Assembly: GCA_036927565.1 (NCBI GenBank)
Contig: JAYESD010000008.1
Span: 22,896,100-22,960,099 of the forward strand
DNA from: Tuctoria greenei
Taxonomy: Eukaryota > Streptophyta > Magnoliopsida > Poales > Poaceae
DNA length: 64,000 nucleotides
Direction: 5' to 3'
Shown here piece after piece: positions 19,358 through 30,224 of this stretch (the stretch's first letter is position 1; each line of letters begins with the position of its first letter). A program made the translations under genes and the position numbers. The notes beneath the pieces were generated by a model. The model was given only the letters and a program-made list of their open reading frames with translations, ran no database searches and was not told the DNA's origin.

Positions 19358-21642
19358 TTATGCCTTCCTTTTAGGTACCCAAGCGGAGTTGGGTCCTTTC
19401 ACGTTAGTAGTTAGGCATTTGGGCACCCACATGCAAGGCTTGGGGCTCTTGCGGAGTGGCCCAACATATCTAGCAAACACTTTGCCGTGTTTGTTCCTCT
19501 TTAGCACATAAGATGCATCAAAATCATGGAATAGAGGATGCGATTCAGATTTAGGCAATTTGTTGCTAGAGGGTGAGTTCTTTTCAATTTTAGTTGGGGA
19601 TGAACTCCCCTTAACAAAGACAATCATGTCTTTGCCATACTTGGAGGTTTTGGCGTTATGCCTTCTACCTCTAGTATAGCCAAGACCATCCTTGACATGG
19701 GGAGGTCTTGTGTTGGTGTATGCACTTCGTGCATACGCCACCTTCTCCTTGTCAAAGATGGCACCCTTAGGTGCTTGCTTGCCTTGTGCTGAGTTGAGTT
19801 CATCCTTAAGCTTAAGGATTAAGTTAGAGCACTTGCAAGGCGGAGTTGCATTGGATGAGGCCTTTGAAAAGGTTGAGCTCTTAGAGGAATAGGCTACATT
19901 GTTCTTGAGAGACTCAACTTGAGTCTCAAGGATTTTGTTAACTTTTGACAAGTTCCCAAGTTCATCCTTGAGCTCAATTGTTTTCTTCTCAAGACTTGAA
20001 CACATTTTCTTACTTAGAGCAAGTTCGTGTTCCAATGCCTTGCTCTTCTCTCTTTCGAGCTCAAGGAGTTCATCAAGCTCTCGACATCTCTCCTTCTCAA
20101 GGATGAGCATGTCCTCTTGTCTGTTGATGAGATCCTCCTTCTCAAAGATCTCATCCATAAGCAACTTCATCCTACGCAGGGTGCTTTTGCTTATGTCCTT
20201 AAACATGTGCTCATTTTCACTAGCGCTATCAAACTCATCTTGCGAGGAAGTTGTGGAGGAGGGATGAGATGTTACCTTTCTCATTCCCTCCCTTGCCATA
20301 AGGCAAGTAGGTTTGTAGTTGTCGTTGAGGTTGGGGAAGAGCTTGCTTCCCTTGGAGCTCCTCCCGATGGCTATGGTAGCCATCTTCTCCTCTTCTTCTT
20401 CGGAGGAGGACTCATCGTTAGAGTCCCACTCCTTCCCCAAGTGGGCTTGTCCGGAGGGCCTCTTCTTCTTGAAGAATTTCTTATCTTGAGGCTTGCCCTC
20501 CTTCTTCTTCTTCGCTTCTTCATGTGGGCAATCAGCGATGAAGTGCCCATACTCGCCACAATTGTAGCAAGACCTTTTTGATTTGGGCCTTGCTCTTTCC
20601 TTCCCTTTGCCCTCATGGTTGTATCCACCTTTCTTCCTCCTCATCATTCTCCTGAATTTGTTGATGAAGAAGGCCTCTTCCTCATCGGTGTCGAGGCTCT
20701 CCTCATCACTTTCCTCTTGCTCCTTTGAAGAGGGTGTTGCCTTGAGTGCAACGTTCTTCATCTTGGAGGCGGTGAACTTCTGAAGGTCGTTGTAGAAGAG
20801 CGCCTCCTTCTCCATGATCTCGTGGTTGATGATCCTACCAAGGACCTCCTCCGGGGTCATTTGAGTGAACCCCGGGCTTTCTCGAATCATGGAGCAAAGA
20901 GCGACGTTCCTAGGCATGAATGCCCGGATCATCCTCTTCACAACCTCGTGGTCGGTCCACTTGGTGCAGCCATATGATCGGCTCTTGTTGATAAGTATCT
21001 TCAACCGGTTGTACATGTCTTGGGGGGATTCACCATCCAAGATGGCGAATCTCCCAAGCTCTCCTTCGATGAGCTCGATCTTGGCCTCCTTGACCACCCG
21101 ATTTCCTTCATGCGCCGTCTTGAGGGTGTTCCATATGTCTTTGGCCACCTCAAGGCCATCGACGCGGTTGAACTCATCTCTTGAGAGAGATGAGATAATC
21201 ACACCCGCAGCTTGAGCGTTGCGGTGGATGAGGATGGCTTGTTCTTGAGTGATGTTGTCCTCATCCTTCGGAATCTCCACCCCGGTCATGACAATTTGCC
21301 ACAACGCCGGATTGAGTGACACGAGGTGGATCTTCATATTATGTTTCCACATCCCGTAATCAGTTCCATCGAATTGGGGAGGTTTCCCCAATGGGATGGA
21401 GAGATAGTGGTTGTTGGCGGCAAGGCGTTCATAGTTGAACCCTTGTCGGTTGTAGTTGACTCCGCCACTACCACTTGATTGGTTCGACGGATCAATCTTG
21501 GAGATGTTCAGCTTACCTGGAGCTTCGCCTTGAGTTGGCGAGTCTCCTCATCATCCGTTGGCTTATCTTGATAGGCCAGCGTCTCCTCACGGGTTGCCTC
21601 GTAGTTGCTGCTCGAGGCGTCGTCATTCACCACTCCGGCCAT
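19358..21642 (-). pseudogene. gag: Element C gag, one frameshift near the N-terminus
   Basis: Copia coat protein. The likely start is the ATG at 21642 (MAGVVNDDASSS), shortly after the primer-binding site. One base appears lost near 21512, so the first 43 codons are out of frame with the remaining 677-codon frame that covers PPQFDGTDYGMWK onward. A UBN2-type capsid region spans the first 200 residues. The CCHC knuckle CYNCGEYGHFIADC lies at about residue 275 of the open frame, a long Glu/Leu/Lys coiled coil at about 400-490, and a C-terminal CMWVPKCLTTN and AWVPKRKA motif shared in form with the other families here. It ends with TAA; pol begins 14 bases later in another frame. Confidence 0.85.
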
Positions 21643-21679
21643 CTCTCCGAGTTGTTAGACTCTTTGTGGAGAGTCCTGC

Positions 21680-21691
21680 TCTGATACCAAT
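21680..21691 (-). other. Element C primer-binding site
   Basis: The minus strand reads TGGTATCAGAGC two bases after the 5' LTR, complementary to the 3' end of initiator tRNA-Met, the usual primer for Sireviruses and many copia elements. Confidence 0.9.
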
Positions 21692-23350
21692 TGAAAGTTG
21701 CCTAGAGGGGGGGGGTGAATAGGCTAATTGACCTGCAAATGACTTAATAAAACGAGGTTAATTCACAGGGGGCGGACTAGTCCGGTCTAGGGGCGGACTA
21801 GTCCGGTCAGCCTGCGTGAAGAACCCTAAAAAGTGTTTCTAGTAAGTTTTAAGGGGATTTTCTCGAGGCTACAAGTGAGGATATGTTTATGACAAGTTTA
21901 GAAACTACCAACACAAGAGCAAGTCAAGTTTCAACTAGGTTATAGAAGAGTGAAGCACACGACAAGACTAGCAACCCTAGAACAAAGTATGCAATAAATA
22001 AGATGCGAAGAACACGGAGACACAAGGATTTTATCCCGAGGTTCGATTCCACACAAGAATCTACTCCCCGTTGAGGAGTCCACAAAGGACCGGGTTCACC
22101 AACCCTTCCCTCACCAAGTTTACCGCACGGGCCTAACTTGGTTCTCCACTATCTCAAAGTGTGAATACAAGATTCGTTGGGGCTTCTCACAATCTGAGGC
22201 TCCCACACCACAAAGATGATCAACAACACAAAACACACTCAACACACAGCTCACAAAGACTCAATGAGTGCAAGAGATCAAACCGGGAGCACAAGCGCGA
22301 TGTTCTTCCTCTTCTCCACCTCACTAAACCCTAATCCACTCAAGAATTAGTTTTAGAGGGAAAGTTGGTAAGAAAGAGGCTCAAGAGTGCTCCAAGTTGG
22401 CTGTGGCGGCGCTAGGGTTCAAGTCAGCTCAAGAGTTGGTTCAAAAGAACCCAGGGGACCTCTATTTATAGAGGTCCCAAGCCCATACTGCTGACTTCAG
22501 CAGAAGGGCGGACTAGTCCGGCCTCAGGCCCGGACTAGTCCGGCCAAGGGGACCACTGACCTCTTGTCAGGCCCCGACAGCTGACACGCTATCGTCACAC
22601 TACCCGCCAAACTTCAAATTCAAACGGTCACTTCCACAACGGACTAGTCCGATCACAACCGGACTAGTCCGATCTCACACAGAGCCTTTTGCTCCGTGTG
22701 AAAATGGACTAGTATGAGGACAACGGACTAGTCCGGCCCCAAGGGCGGACTAGTCCGGTCCTCCCAGACTTAGTCACAGAAGCACCTTCAACACGCCAAC
22801 CCGGACTAGTCCGGCCCCACGGGCGGACTAGTCCGTTCTCACTCAGGACCTCTTGGTCCGGACTCAAACGGACAAGTCCGTGGTTTTGAGACTTAGTCCC
22901 CAAAACCCACTCACTGCTACCCGGACTAGTCCGGCCACGAACGGACTAGTCCGATCTCAGTCAGACCCTTCTGGTCCGGCCGAATACGGACTTGGCCGGC
23001 CAGGGGCGGACTAGTCCGGCCGCCTGCACGGACTAGTCCGGCCCTACAGCCAGACTGCTTATCCACTCTTTTCTTTCAAGGGGTTTGACCTCTAAACTAC
23101 TTTGAGCTCCCAAACTTGATCTCAATGCACTTTACACACGCACCCTCCTATTTCTACGGCTAGTCTAACTCAACACGCTAGAAACCCTAGTTTCTACGCT
23201 TCGAGTTGACTCCTTTTCCTTCCTTTTCCTTTTTGAGGGTTTGCGTCTCCGATCGAGTCCACACCTGTGCTAAGATCACTTGAGCTCATTGGCGACTTAA
23301 TTGTCGTCATCAATCATCCAAAACCCACGGGGAACCTAGATGCACTTTCA
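21692..23350 (-). repeat. Element C right (5') LTR (1659 bp)
   Basis: The counterpart of 11299-12933, with TGAAAGT/ACTTTCA ends and the TATAAATA box at about 22463-22470 on the minus strand. It has one more 22-bp palindrome unit (near 22520) and a longer G run near its left end than the other LTR. The right flank 23351 onward is element G sequence; no target duplication can be matched because the left flank is rearranged. Confidence 0.9.
22500..23045. repeat. CGGACTAGTCCG palindrome array in right C LTR
   Basis: About 15 copies of CGGACTAGTCCG and close variants in the same order as in the left LTR, with one additional unit. The array lies in U3 relative to the minus-strand promoter. Confidence 0.95.
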
Positions 23351-24589
23351 ATAGCCGAACCTTCCCCGGAAGGTCCTCAAAGTTCAAGCAACACTTGTCA
23401 CAGTCTCAGAACTAAAAGTTTAGCTAGCTACCTTGGGTCAAACGAGAAACGAAACACACTTAGCCTGGTTCTGTACCCTAAGAGTGTACTTGTTTCCCCT
23501 GTACTCCAGACCTATAATGAAATATAACATTGTGTGAAAACAGACTCCACGTGCATTTATTTTGTACAGACTCAATATTTTTTATTTTCTCTTTCTTGTC
23601 TATTACAAAGTTGTGCAATTCTTAAGAAACTTTAGCTCGACCAATTCATATATAATTCAAGTTGCATTGTCAATTCTTCCGGGTCTAAACATTGTTAATG
23701 GTCTACTCGTCTGAATGCCGCCAAGCCAATCTAGGTCCGGAGTGTGCTATTGACTTAGCCTGGTCCTGCACCCTAAGTACGCCACTCTACCTACACCCCG
23801 GCAGGCCAAAGTAAGGCGAGTCCAGAAACGATCGGACATGGAGGAAACAAACCAGTGGACTTGATTGTATGTAGAGTTGCGTTCGACCTAAAAATTTCTT
23901 TTGGGAATAGTAAGCCGCAAACGAGTTATATATAGGAAATGGATTTTACTGTTTTTCTTGACTTCAATGTGCAGGAAAATAAAGACCTCATGATGATGGT
24001 GGATGAAGCCAGAGCTATCAAAGCTCCGACACCTCCTAAGGTGGTCTACTGTCGATGTTTCAAACATTGATAATAGACATAGCCGGAGCTACAAAGTTCT
24101 GGCAAATCCAGGGGGCCAGCTGTCAACGTGAAGAAAAGATGGTGGGAAGACTCCCCAGTGGGGTCTGCTGTCGATGCACCGCGTGTTGACAGAGGTCGCC
24201 GCCGGATCTACCAAGCTCCGACATCCCCAGAGGTCTAACCGTAAATGCTCTACGTGTTGACAAGGGTCACTGCCGGAGCTACTAAGCTCCGACAACCTTA
24301 GGGGCCCCCTACTATCGGTGACTTCGGACCTACAAACTACAAATTCGAAGCACGCAAGTCTTCAACAATCCTCTTGGTACATGTTCACAATCAAATTGTG
24401 TACATCTACCAGGGGGCCAAGTGGGACAAAGGCGTTGAAGACAAAAAATGAAATTCATAAAAATTTTGGATTTCATTAATCTAGAGACAAGAGATTATAA
24501 AATTGGAGAAAAGAAGAGAGAATACGAGCGGGAGCTACAAAGAGAGAGTCCTAGACCCTATGGAAGAACGAGGCGACCTTCTGGGCAAC
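23351..24589. other. Element G 3' non-coding region with tandem repeats
   Basis: No open frame of note. A partial repeat of TAGCCTGGTYCTGYACCCTAAG occurs near 23460 and 23757. From 24010 to 24310 about four degenerate units of roughly 80 bp recur, each with GTGTTGACA-like, GCCGGAGCTAC and AAGCTCCGACA segments. This is the expected long 3' region of Tat elements between pol and the antisense ORF. Confidence 0.6.
24010..24310. repeat. Degenerate ~80-bp tandem repeat with CCGGAGCT sites
   Basis: Units share CTGTCGATG or similar, TGTTGACA and the pair GCCGGAGCTAC/AAGCTCCGACA. About four copies are seen by eye, about 60-80% alike. Confidence 0.6.
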
Positions 24590-27500
24590 CTACGGCACAC
24601 TGGCCCTGGCGGCTTCTCCCTCTCCGTCGATGGGGCCTTCAAGCACCTGGTCCAATGGGAAGTGAGGGACCCGTCTTGTGTAGCACGTCAGCATGAACTC
24701 TGTGACGTTCTTTGCCAGGGATTGTCCCTCGGTTTCCAGCTGGTCCGCGATGACATCGCCCATCTTGGTGAGCTTGTTGCCTGCCGAACTCAACGCCTGC
24801 AACACATGGTCTAGCTCTGGCTCCGGATCATCCGAACACATGGGACTAAAACCCATTAGCGTCAGTGCGTCGTTGGCTTTGCCCAAGAAGTCCCAAACTT
24901 GTTGGGACTCCGCGACCCTCGAGCCTCGCATCTCTTCCAAGGATCTTCTGGTCACCGCAAGCTCCGAATTCTCCCGGGCAAGGCACTCAACCTCTTTAGC
25001 GTTCTGGTGAATCTTTTCAGCAACCTGCCTTTCGAGTTTACTGAGCTCCTCCTCTCGGAGGTGGATCTTGTTCCGGCGATCGACCAGGTCCTTCTCCCGG
25101 CCCCGCACTTTCTCCTCCCTGGCAGCAATTTCATCCTCCCCCTTGTGGAGGTCCTGTCCATGCTGCCAAGCCTTCTTCTCCTCCTTCTCGCAGCGCTCCT
25201 CCATCTTCTTGGTGCGCTCCACGAGACTCTTGTCACCCAGAGTTAGCCACTGAGTAATATCCTACTCCCTCTTCACGAGGTCATCCCGCAGCTCCAGGAG
25301 TTTTTGCTCTTCATCTTCGAGCTTTCTCTCTCGTTCCTCAAGAGCCTTCCGGCGCTTGACGAGGCTGTCATGGATGGCGTTGAGCTTATCTTGGCGATCA
25401 CTCGCTGCATTATTAGCAGCTACGGCCTATTTGTAGATGGCCCAGGACTGCTTGTCAAGGGATCGCTGCTTTCCCTCTCATCCAGCAGCTGACCCCAATA
25501 CTCCATCCGGGCCTTCTCCCTCTTCACCCACTCCCTGTCGTCAGCCAACCTGGTTTGCGCCAGCTTGGTCTCGAATTGGAGCCGGTTTGGCGCTCCACCT
25601 CGAGGGCCTTGCTGTCGTGATAGAAGGCCAGCTGCACTTGACGAAGGCTGGAGTAGGCGTTGTCGATAGACAACGACAGGGGGATCGGCTCCGGACCTGC
25701 CGGGGTCCTCTCCGCTGGCTCCAGCGGGTTCTCTACAACAAAAATCGGGTCCCACTCTATAAGAGTGGTCCCCTGAGCTTCCGCGGCACTAGGGCCGCCC
25801 TCTGGGATAGCCTTGGCTGCCGCCTAGGAAGGTCTTGCAGCAGAAGTTCCTACCTCCGGAGTCAGCTCCGAAGGTCATGCCGCCTGGTCATCAGCAATTG
25901 GTCCCTCGGACGGGGGACCAGCAACCTCCTCTTGGCACCCTGGCTCAGGCGCGGGCACCTCCGGAACCACTACCTCCGAGGCAGGCGTTGAAGGTTTGGC
26001 TGGAGATGAAGCCACTTCCGGCTCCAATGTTGGCGCCTCCTCCGCCGCCGGTTCATGCACTGGTGCCTCAACCGCCATTGGCTTGGGCGCCGGCACTTCT
26101 TCGACAACCGGCTCAGGTGCCGGAACTTCATCAAGACCGGGCTCCGCCACTGGAACTTCATCAAGACCAGGCTCCACCGCCGGAACTTCATCAATAACCG
26201 GCTCCACTGCCGGGGCTTCATCAACCATCAGCTCCGCTGTCGGGGCTTCAACAACATCTGGCTCTAAGGCCGGAACCGCAGCTACCTCCAGCTCTGAGGC
26301 CGAGGCGTCCATCATCTCAGCATCCAAACCCAGAGCTTCAACCTCCGGGGCTGGTGCCGCTGGTACATCTTCATTCCCGTGGTCCGAGACTACCATGGAA
26401 GCTTCAGGGGATGAGTCGAGGTCAAGGACCATGACAGCTGGCGCCGGAGCTGCCGCGGCCTCAGCCACCTCTTGGGGTGGCGCTAGGATTGGAGCCGGAG
26501 CTTCTGTCTGCGCAGTATCAGTTGCTGCTGCAGGAACCGGAGCTTCAACCCGTTTCTTGGGCACTCTGTGGATGAAGGACGAAGAAAATCAAAACATAGT
26601 TACAACAAAAAACAATCAACTGAGGTAAAAAATCAAACTTACCTTGGAAGACTTCCACTCCAGCTAGCGTGGAACCTCTTCACCGGACGCTCAGGACTGG
26701 ACCCTGTCACCACTGGCGTGGTAGCTCCGGAAGGTTCCCCGGAGCTTGCTCCTGCCATCAGCGACGTCTTGGTTGAGGCCCCCTCGACCGGGAAGGACCT
26801 TCGGACCTAGAGCTCTCAACTGGCCCTGGTACTGGAGCCGCATGGCCGGAGCTAGCGCCTTGAGGAGATGCTGATGCTGGAGTGGTTACCGCCGCCAAAG
26901 ACCTCCTACGTCGGGGAGAAGGAGCTGCTGCAGAAGGAGCAGTTCTGACGGACCTTCCGTCAACGTGCTTCAACTTCCTCTTGCGGCTCGAGGGCTCAGC
27001 CAACTCCTTGCCCTTGCCTACGACTTCAGTTCTTGGCTTTGGGGCGGGAATGGAGCCATCCTCCGAAGCTCCGGGGATCGCCACCCCGGAGGTTGATCGC
27101 CTCTCCACCAGACCCAAGTCGTCCAACATCGGCATCTTCCTTCAGAGCTCTGGTATCATATTCATAGGAAGGAAGGCCGCCGGTGGAGACACGTCGCCAG
27201 GACCGATATTCCCAGGCTGGAACTTCTTGAGATGGGTCTTCAAGGCTTCACCAGCCAAGTTGGTGTCCAAGCCGACTTCAATGTAGTTGGTATCCATCTC
27301 ACTATTGAAGGCCCAGGCAGGCCGACTCCTAGCCCTCAGCGGGGCCCACTTGTTCGTCAAGAAGTTGCCGAAGACCATCTGCGGGGTCACCCCACCTTCG
27401 ACACATTCCTAGATTCTGTCCAGAATAGCCCTATACTCCCTCGATAGCTCGAGCACGTCACTCCAAGTGTCGGTGTCGACGCGAGGAAGGCCTTCAGGCA

Positions 27501-28007
27501 GCTCCATCCTCTCGTGTCCCTTGACGGTGATGACCACCCAATCTTTCTTCCAGTCATCCTATTTGCCGGAAGGGAAGGACCTCAAGTACTTGAGGGGAGA
27601 GTTTTCCGCTTCACGAAGTAGTAGAAGCTGATGAACTCATCACTCTTCTCGGTCGGGTGGACAGTGAAGAAAGTCCGGAACAACTCCACGCAAGGGGGCA
27701 CTCCCACCCACATCTCGCAAAAGTGGAAGAAAGTCGCCACTAGCAAGATTGAGTGGGGGCCCAGATGGTGGAGCTGCAGACCATAGAAATCCAGCAACAT
27801 CAGAAAGAAAGTGGAGAAAGGCGGGATCAAACCCACCATGGCATATCCAAGGAAGTACACCATATCTTCGGCTCGCTCCTTCTCGAAGGGAAGCTTGCCG
27901 CAGAGAATGTCGTTGTTGAAGGAGTCACTAGACCATCCCATGTAGGTCCGGACCCTAGACAACTCCTTCTTGCACCCAATGCGGCTCTTGGGGAGTCCCA
28001 ACATCAT
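24590..28007 (-). pseudogene. Element G antisense ORF (Tat aORF), broken
   Basis: Encoded opposite to gag-pol in the 3' half of the element, as known for Tat/Grande-type elements. Order on the minus strand: a 141-codon frame (27582-28007) with FYGLQLHHLGPHSI and FFHFCEMWVGVPPCVELF, matching the plant 'putative gypsy type transposon' domain; Lys/Arg/Ser-rich frames (26758-27135); a Pro/Glu/Val/Ala-rich repeat region (25875-26564) with units like VEPGLDEVPVAEP; and a long charged coiled coil (24590-25755, REEELSKLERQVAEK). Stops and shifts break it at least four times. Function is unknown; no enzyme motif is seen. Confidence 0.7.
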
Positions 28008-28495
28008 CGTAGCACAACGGGGCGAGAGATGAAAAGTAGGCTAAAGTTTGGAGGGTTCGAGCACAAGTTCAAATGAAGGCGTAAAGAATCCCCAAACAGT
28101 GCACGCTTTCCTTCTTAAGTAAGCCCCCACAACGCTTGGATGGAAACCGCAAAGGAGCCGACGACACAGTTCAAAAACTTCACACTGCCAATAACAAGGG
28201 GGCCTGGGGCCACCCCGACGATCAAGTCGAGGTACTTACCCCAGGCGAACGGTTGTCATCATGAAAGGCGGGAAGCCCAAAGGCGGCGGCATGACACGGC
28301 GCGCGGAACCGATACGGTTTTCGTGAGATCTGCACGCTCAGATCTCACCTGCCGCATCCTGGATATGCCACGCGGTGATGGTTTAACTACAACTACTACC
28401 AATGGCACATCCAAAGACCCTTGAAGACATGACTCAAAAACAGAAGGATGGACCCACCTCCGGCAGAACGACTTCATCCAAAAGGTCTCTCCCAG
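28008..28495. other. Element G 3' non-coding region before polypurine tract
   Basis: No recognisable gene. Short frames on both strands lack domains. It lies between the start of the antisense ORF and the polypurine tract. Confidence 0.5.
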
Positions 28496-28515
28496 AGGTG
28501 GGCCCAGGGGGCCAC
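28496..28515 (+). other. Element G polypurine tract
   Basis: AGGTGGGCCCAGGGGGCCAC immediately precedes the TGTCGG start of the LTR at 28516. The position and purine bias suit the plus-strand primer, and it fixes the orientation of the 3' LTR piece as plus. Confidence 0.7.
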
Positions 28516-29132
28516 TGTCGGTACCCTGCGTACCGTATACCCCTTGGGACTACAAGAAGACCAAAGGAACTTCACATGTCTGAGTTGAAGAACTCCGAAG
28601 GCCCCACGTGTCATACGGAACCGGACCTGCCTCCCTTCTATGGTTAGTCCCGGTGCTGCCACGTGTATACTACAACCGGAGCTACATCCCACACATGGGA
28701 AAGCTCCGGGCTAAACACCTGCACGGCACCCCCGGACCTAACCCCCGACAGAGGTAAGCTCCGGTACCGACACGTGTACAACTGCACCGGACCTTCCCGT
28801 CCCAGACAGTAAGCTCCAGAGCTGCCACGTGTCCAACCGCCGGACCTTCAGCCTCAACAATCAGACTGGTATACCCCCAACAGATTGGACCTTCAAGGGA
28901 CAATCAAGGACTTCAAGACTCGATTAAGTGTCATTAATACCATCTTAATGACACACGATCGGAGGGCCCTTAATACCAGTAACGGCGTTGTCAAAGCTCG
29001 TTACCACACTATTAAGGGTAATTAACCTCATTAATTGTGTATTAAGCATCAGTAACCGCTAGGGCCACATGTCGAGCCAGGCTAGCGATGTAACGACCAG
29101 TCTTTGTACTATAAAAGGACTGGTCGAGCGAT
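28516..29132 (+). repeat. 5' (U3 and promoter) part of element G 3' LTR
   Basis: Starts TGTCGGTACC and is the reverse-complement counterpart of the 30224 side of the complete LTR. It contains several CCGGAGCT/CCGGACCT half-sites and the promoter CTATAAAAGG at about 29110-29117. It stops after CGAGCGAT at 29132, where gag sequence in the opposite orientation begins. The missing remainder of this LTR is at 7335-7554. Confidence 0.85.
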
Positions 29133-29317
29133 GCCGTGACTGACGCAGACGCCCCATCCCGCTGTCCAGCTTGATTCACCGGTGCGGACGGTGGTGGCGA
29201 TGGCATGACTCCTGGTGGAGCCACAACACCTGTTGGTTGTTGCATGTTGGAGGGATTGTCTCCAACAGGTTGTGCAGCAGGGTTTCCGTTGGACAATCCA
29301 GCAGTAGAGTTCACCAT
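29133..29317 (-). pseudogene. gag: Element G gag N-terminus (inversion-separated)
   Basis: The minus-strand ATG at 29317 opens MVNSTAGLSNGNPAAQPV, a Pro/Gln/Asn-rich leader typical of Tat gag N-termini, about 60 codons before the breakpoint at 29132/29133. The rest of gag is at 7566 in the opposite orientation, with some of the middle apparently lost. The preceding in-frame codons run through the primer-binding site and are not taken as coding. Confidence 0.7.
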
Positions 29318-29328
29318 CCTTGAATCTC

Positions 29329-29354
29329 GGGCGCCCCCTACCTGGCGCGCCAAC
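29329..29354 (-). other. Element G primer-binding site
   Basis: Directly after the LTR end the minus strand reads GTTGGCGCGCCAGGTAGGGG, the form seen in Tat/RIRE2-like grass elements. It shows that the LTR at 29355-30224 is the 5' LTR and that the element as inserted ran on the minus strand. Confidence 0.8.
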
Positions 29355-30224
29355 TGTCAGAGTCTGATACCGACAATTCTCCCGGTACTACTGTTGGTAG
29401 CCCGCGGAGTTTGTAGTTCGGTATTGGGTGCGCAGAGATTCAGAACACGATGGTAAGTTGACACGAGGATTTACGTGGTTCGGGCCGCCTAAGCGTAGTA
29501 CCCTACTACACGGGGTGTGTAGTTGTTGTATTGAGCGTCTGAGCACTTTTGAGTGTGTGTCAGAGCCGAGTCTGGAGGAGGTCTCTGGGGGTCGAGAGCG
29601 ATAGTGTATCGCTCGACCAGTCCTTTTATAGTACAAGGACTGGTCGTTACGTCGTTAGCCTGACCCGACATGTGGCCCTGGCGGTTACTGATGTTTAATA
29701 CACAATTAATGATCTTAATTACCCTTAATAGCGTGGTAACGAGCCTTGACAGTGCCGTTACTGGTATTAAGGGCCCTCCGATCGTGTGTCATTGAGATGA
29801 TATTAATGGCACTTAATTGGGTCTTGAAGTCCTTGATTGTCCCTTGAAGGTCCGAGCCGTTGGGGGTCCATCAGTCTGCTTGTTGAAGTTGAAGGTCCGG
29901 CGGTTGGACACGTGGCAGCTCCGGAGCTTACCGTCTGGGACGGGTAGGTCCGGTGCAGCTGTACACATGTCGGTACCGGAGCTTCCCTTTGTCGGGGATT
30001 AGGTCCGGGGGTGCCGCGCAGGTATTTGGCCCAGAGCTTTCCCATGTGTGGGGCGTAGCTCCGGTTGCAGTATACACGTGGCAACACCAGGACTAACCAT
30101 AGAAGGGAGGCATGTCCGGTTCCGTATGACATGTGGGGCCTTCGGAGGTCTTCAACTCAGACAGGTGAAGTTCCTTTGGTCCTTTTGCAGTCCCAAGAGG
30201 TATTCGGTACGCAGGGTACCGACA
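29355..30224 (-). repeat. Element G complete 5' LTR (870 bp)
   Basis: TGTCAGAG at the left and ACCGACA at the right; the minus-strand promoter TATAAAAGG lies at about 29622-29630. U3 (about 29640-30224) has multiple CCGGAGCT, CCGGACC and GGTCCGG half-sites. It is followed on the right by GAGGA, the target duplication matching 7330-7334. Confidence 0.9.

Larger units (their letters stand above)
11146..23350 (-). mobile_element. Sirevirus-type Ty1/copia retrotransposon 'C' with duplicated leader
   Basis: On the minus strand: 5' LTR (21692-23350), primer-binding site TGGTATCAGAGC, gag, pol, an extra ORF3, several polypurine tracts and a second LTR (11299-12933). Sirevirus type is inferred from the long gag with coiled coil, an ORF after pol, multiple AAAGGGGGAGA tracts and LTRs full of palindromes. 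The left LTR is followed, where flanking DNA should be, by another primer-binding site and about 140 bp of the same leader (11146-11298). The unit is therefore LTR-internal-LTR-truncated internal. By eye the LTRs differ at about 20 sites plus one 22-bp repeat unit, roughly 1.2%. Confidence 0.9.
7335..30224 (-). mobile_element. Tat-lineage Ty3/gypsy retrotransposon 'G', internally inverted
   Basis: Perfect 5-bp duplications GAGGA (7330-7334 and 30225-30229) and terminal TGTC/GACA show that this is one insertion, although its parts point both ways. Reading the minus strand from the right: complete 5' LTR (29355-30224), primer-binding site and gag start. The order then jumps to an inverted block (7566-29132) that holds, in plus orientation, gag, protease, RT, two RNase H domains, an antisense ORF and the first part of the 3' LTR. 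The last part of the 3' LTR sits at 7335-7554. A single inversion with breakpoints in gag and in the 3' LTR explains the order. Sirevirus C is inserted at about 11146-23350. Lineage is judged from the second RNase H, the antisense ORF and the GGCGCGCCAGGTAGGGGG site. Confidence 0.9.

Noticed and set aside
29042..30224. A second, independent gypsy element in reverse orientation next to element G
   Set aside because: The GAGGA duplications bracket 7335-30224 as a whole, and the LTR and gag halves on the two sides are complementary pieces, which a single inversion explains better.
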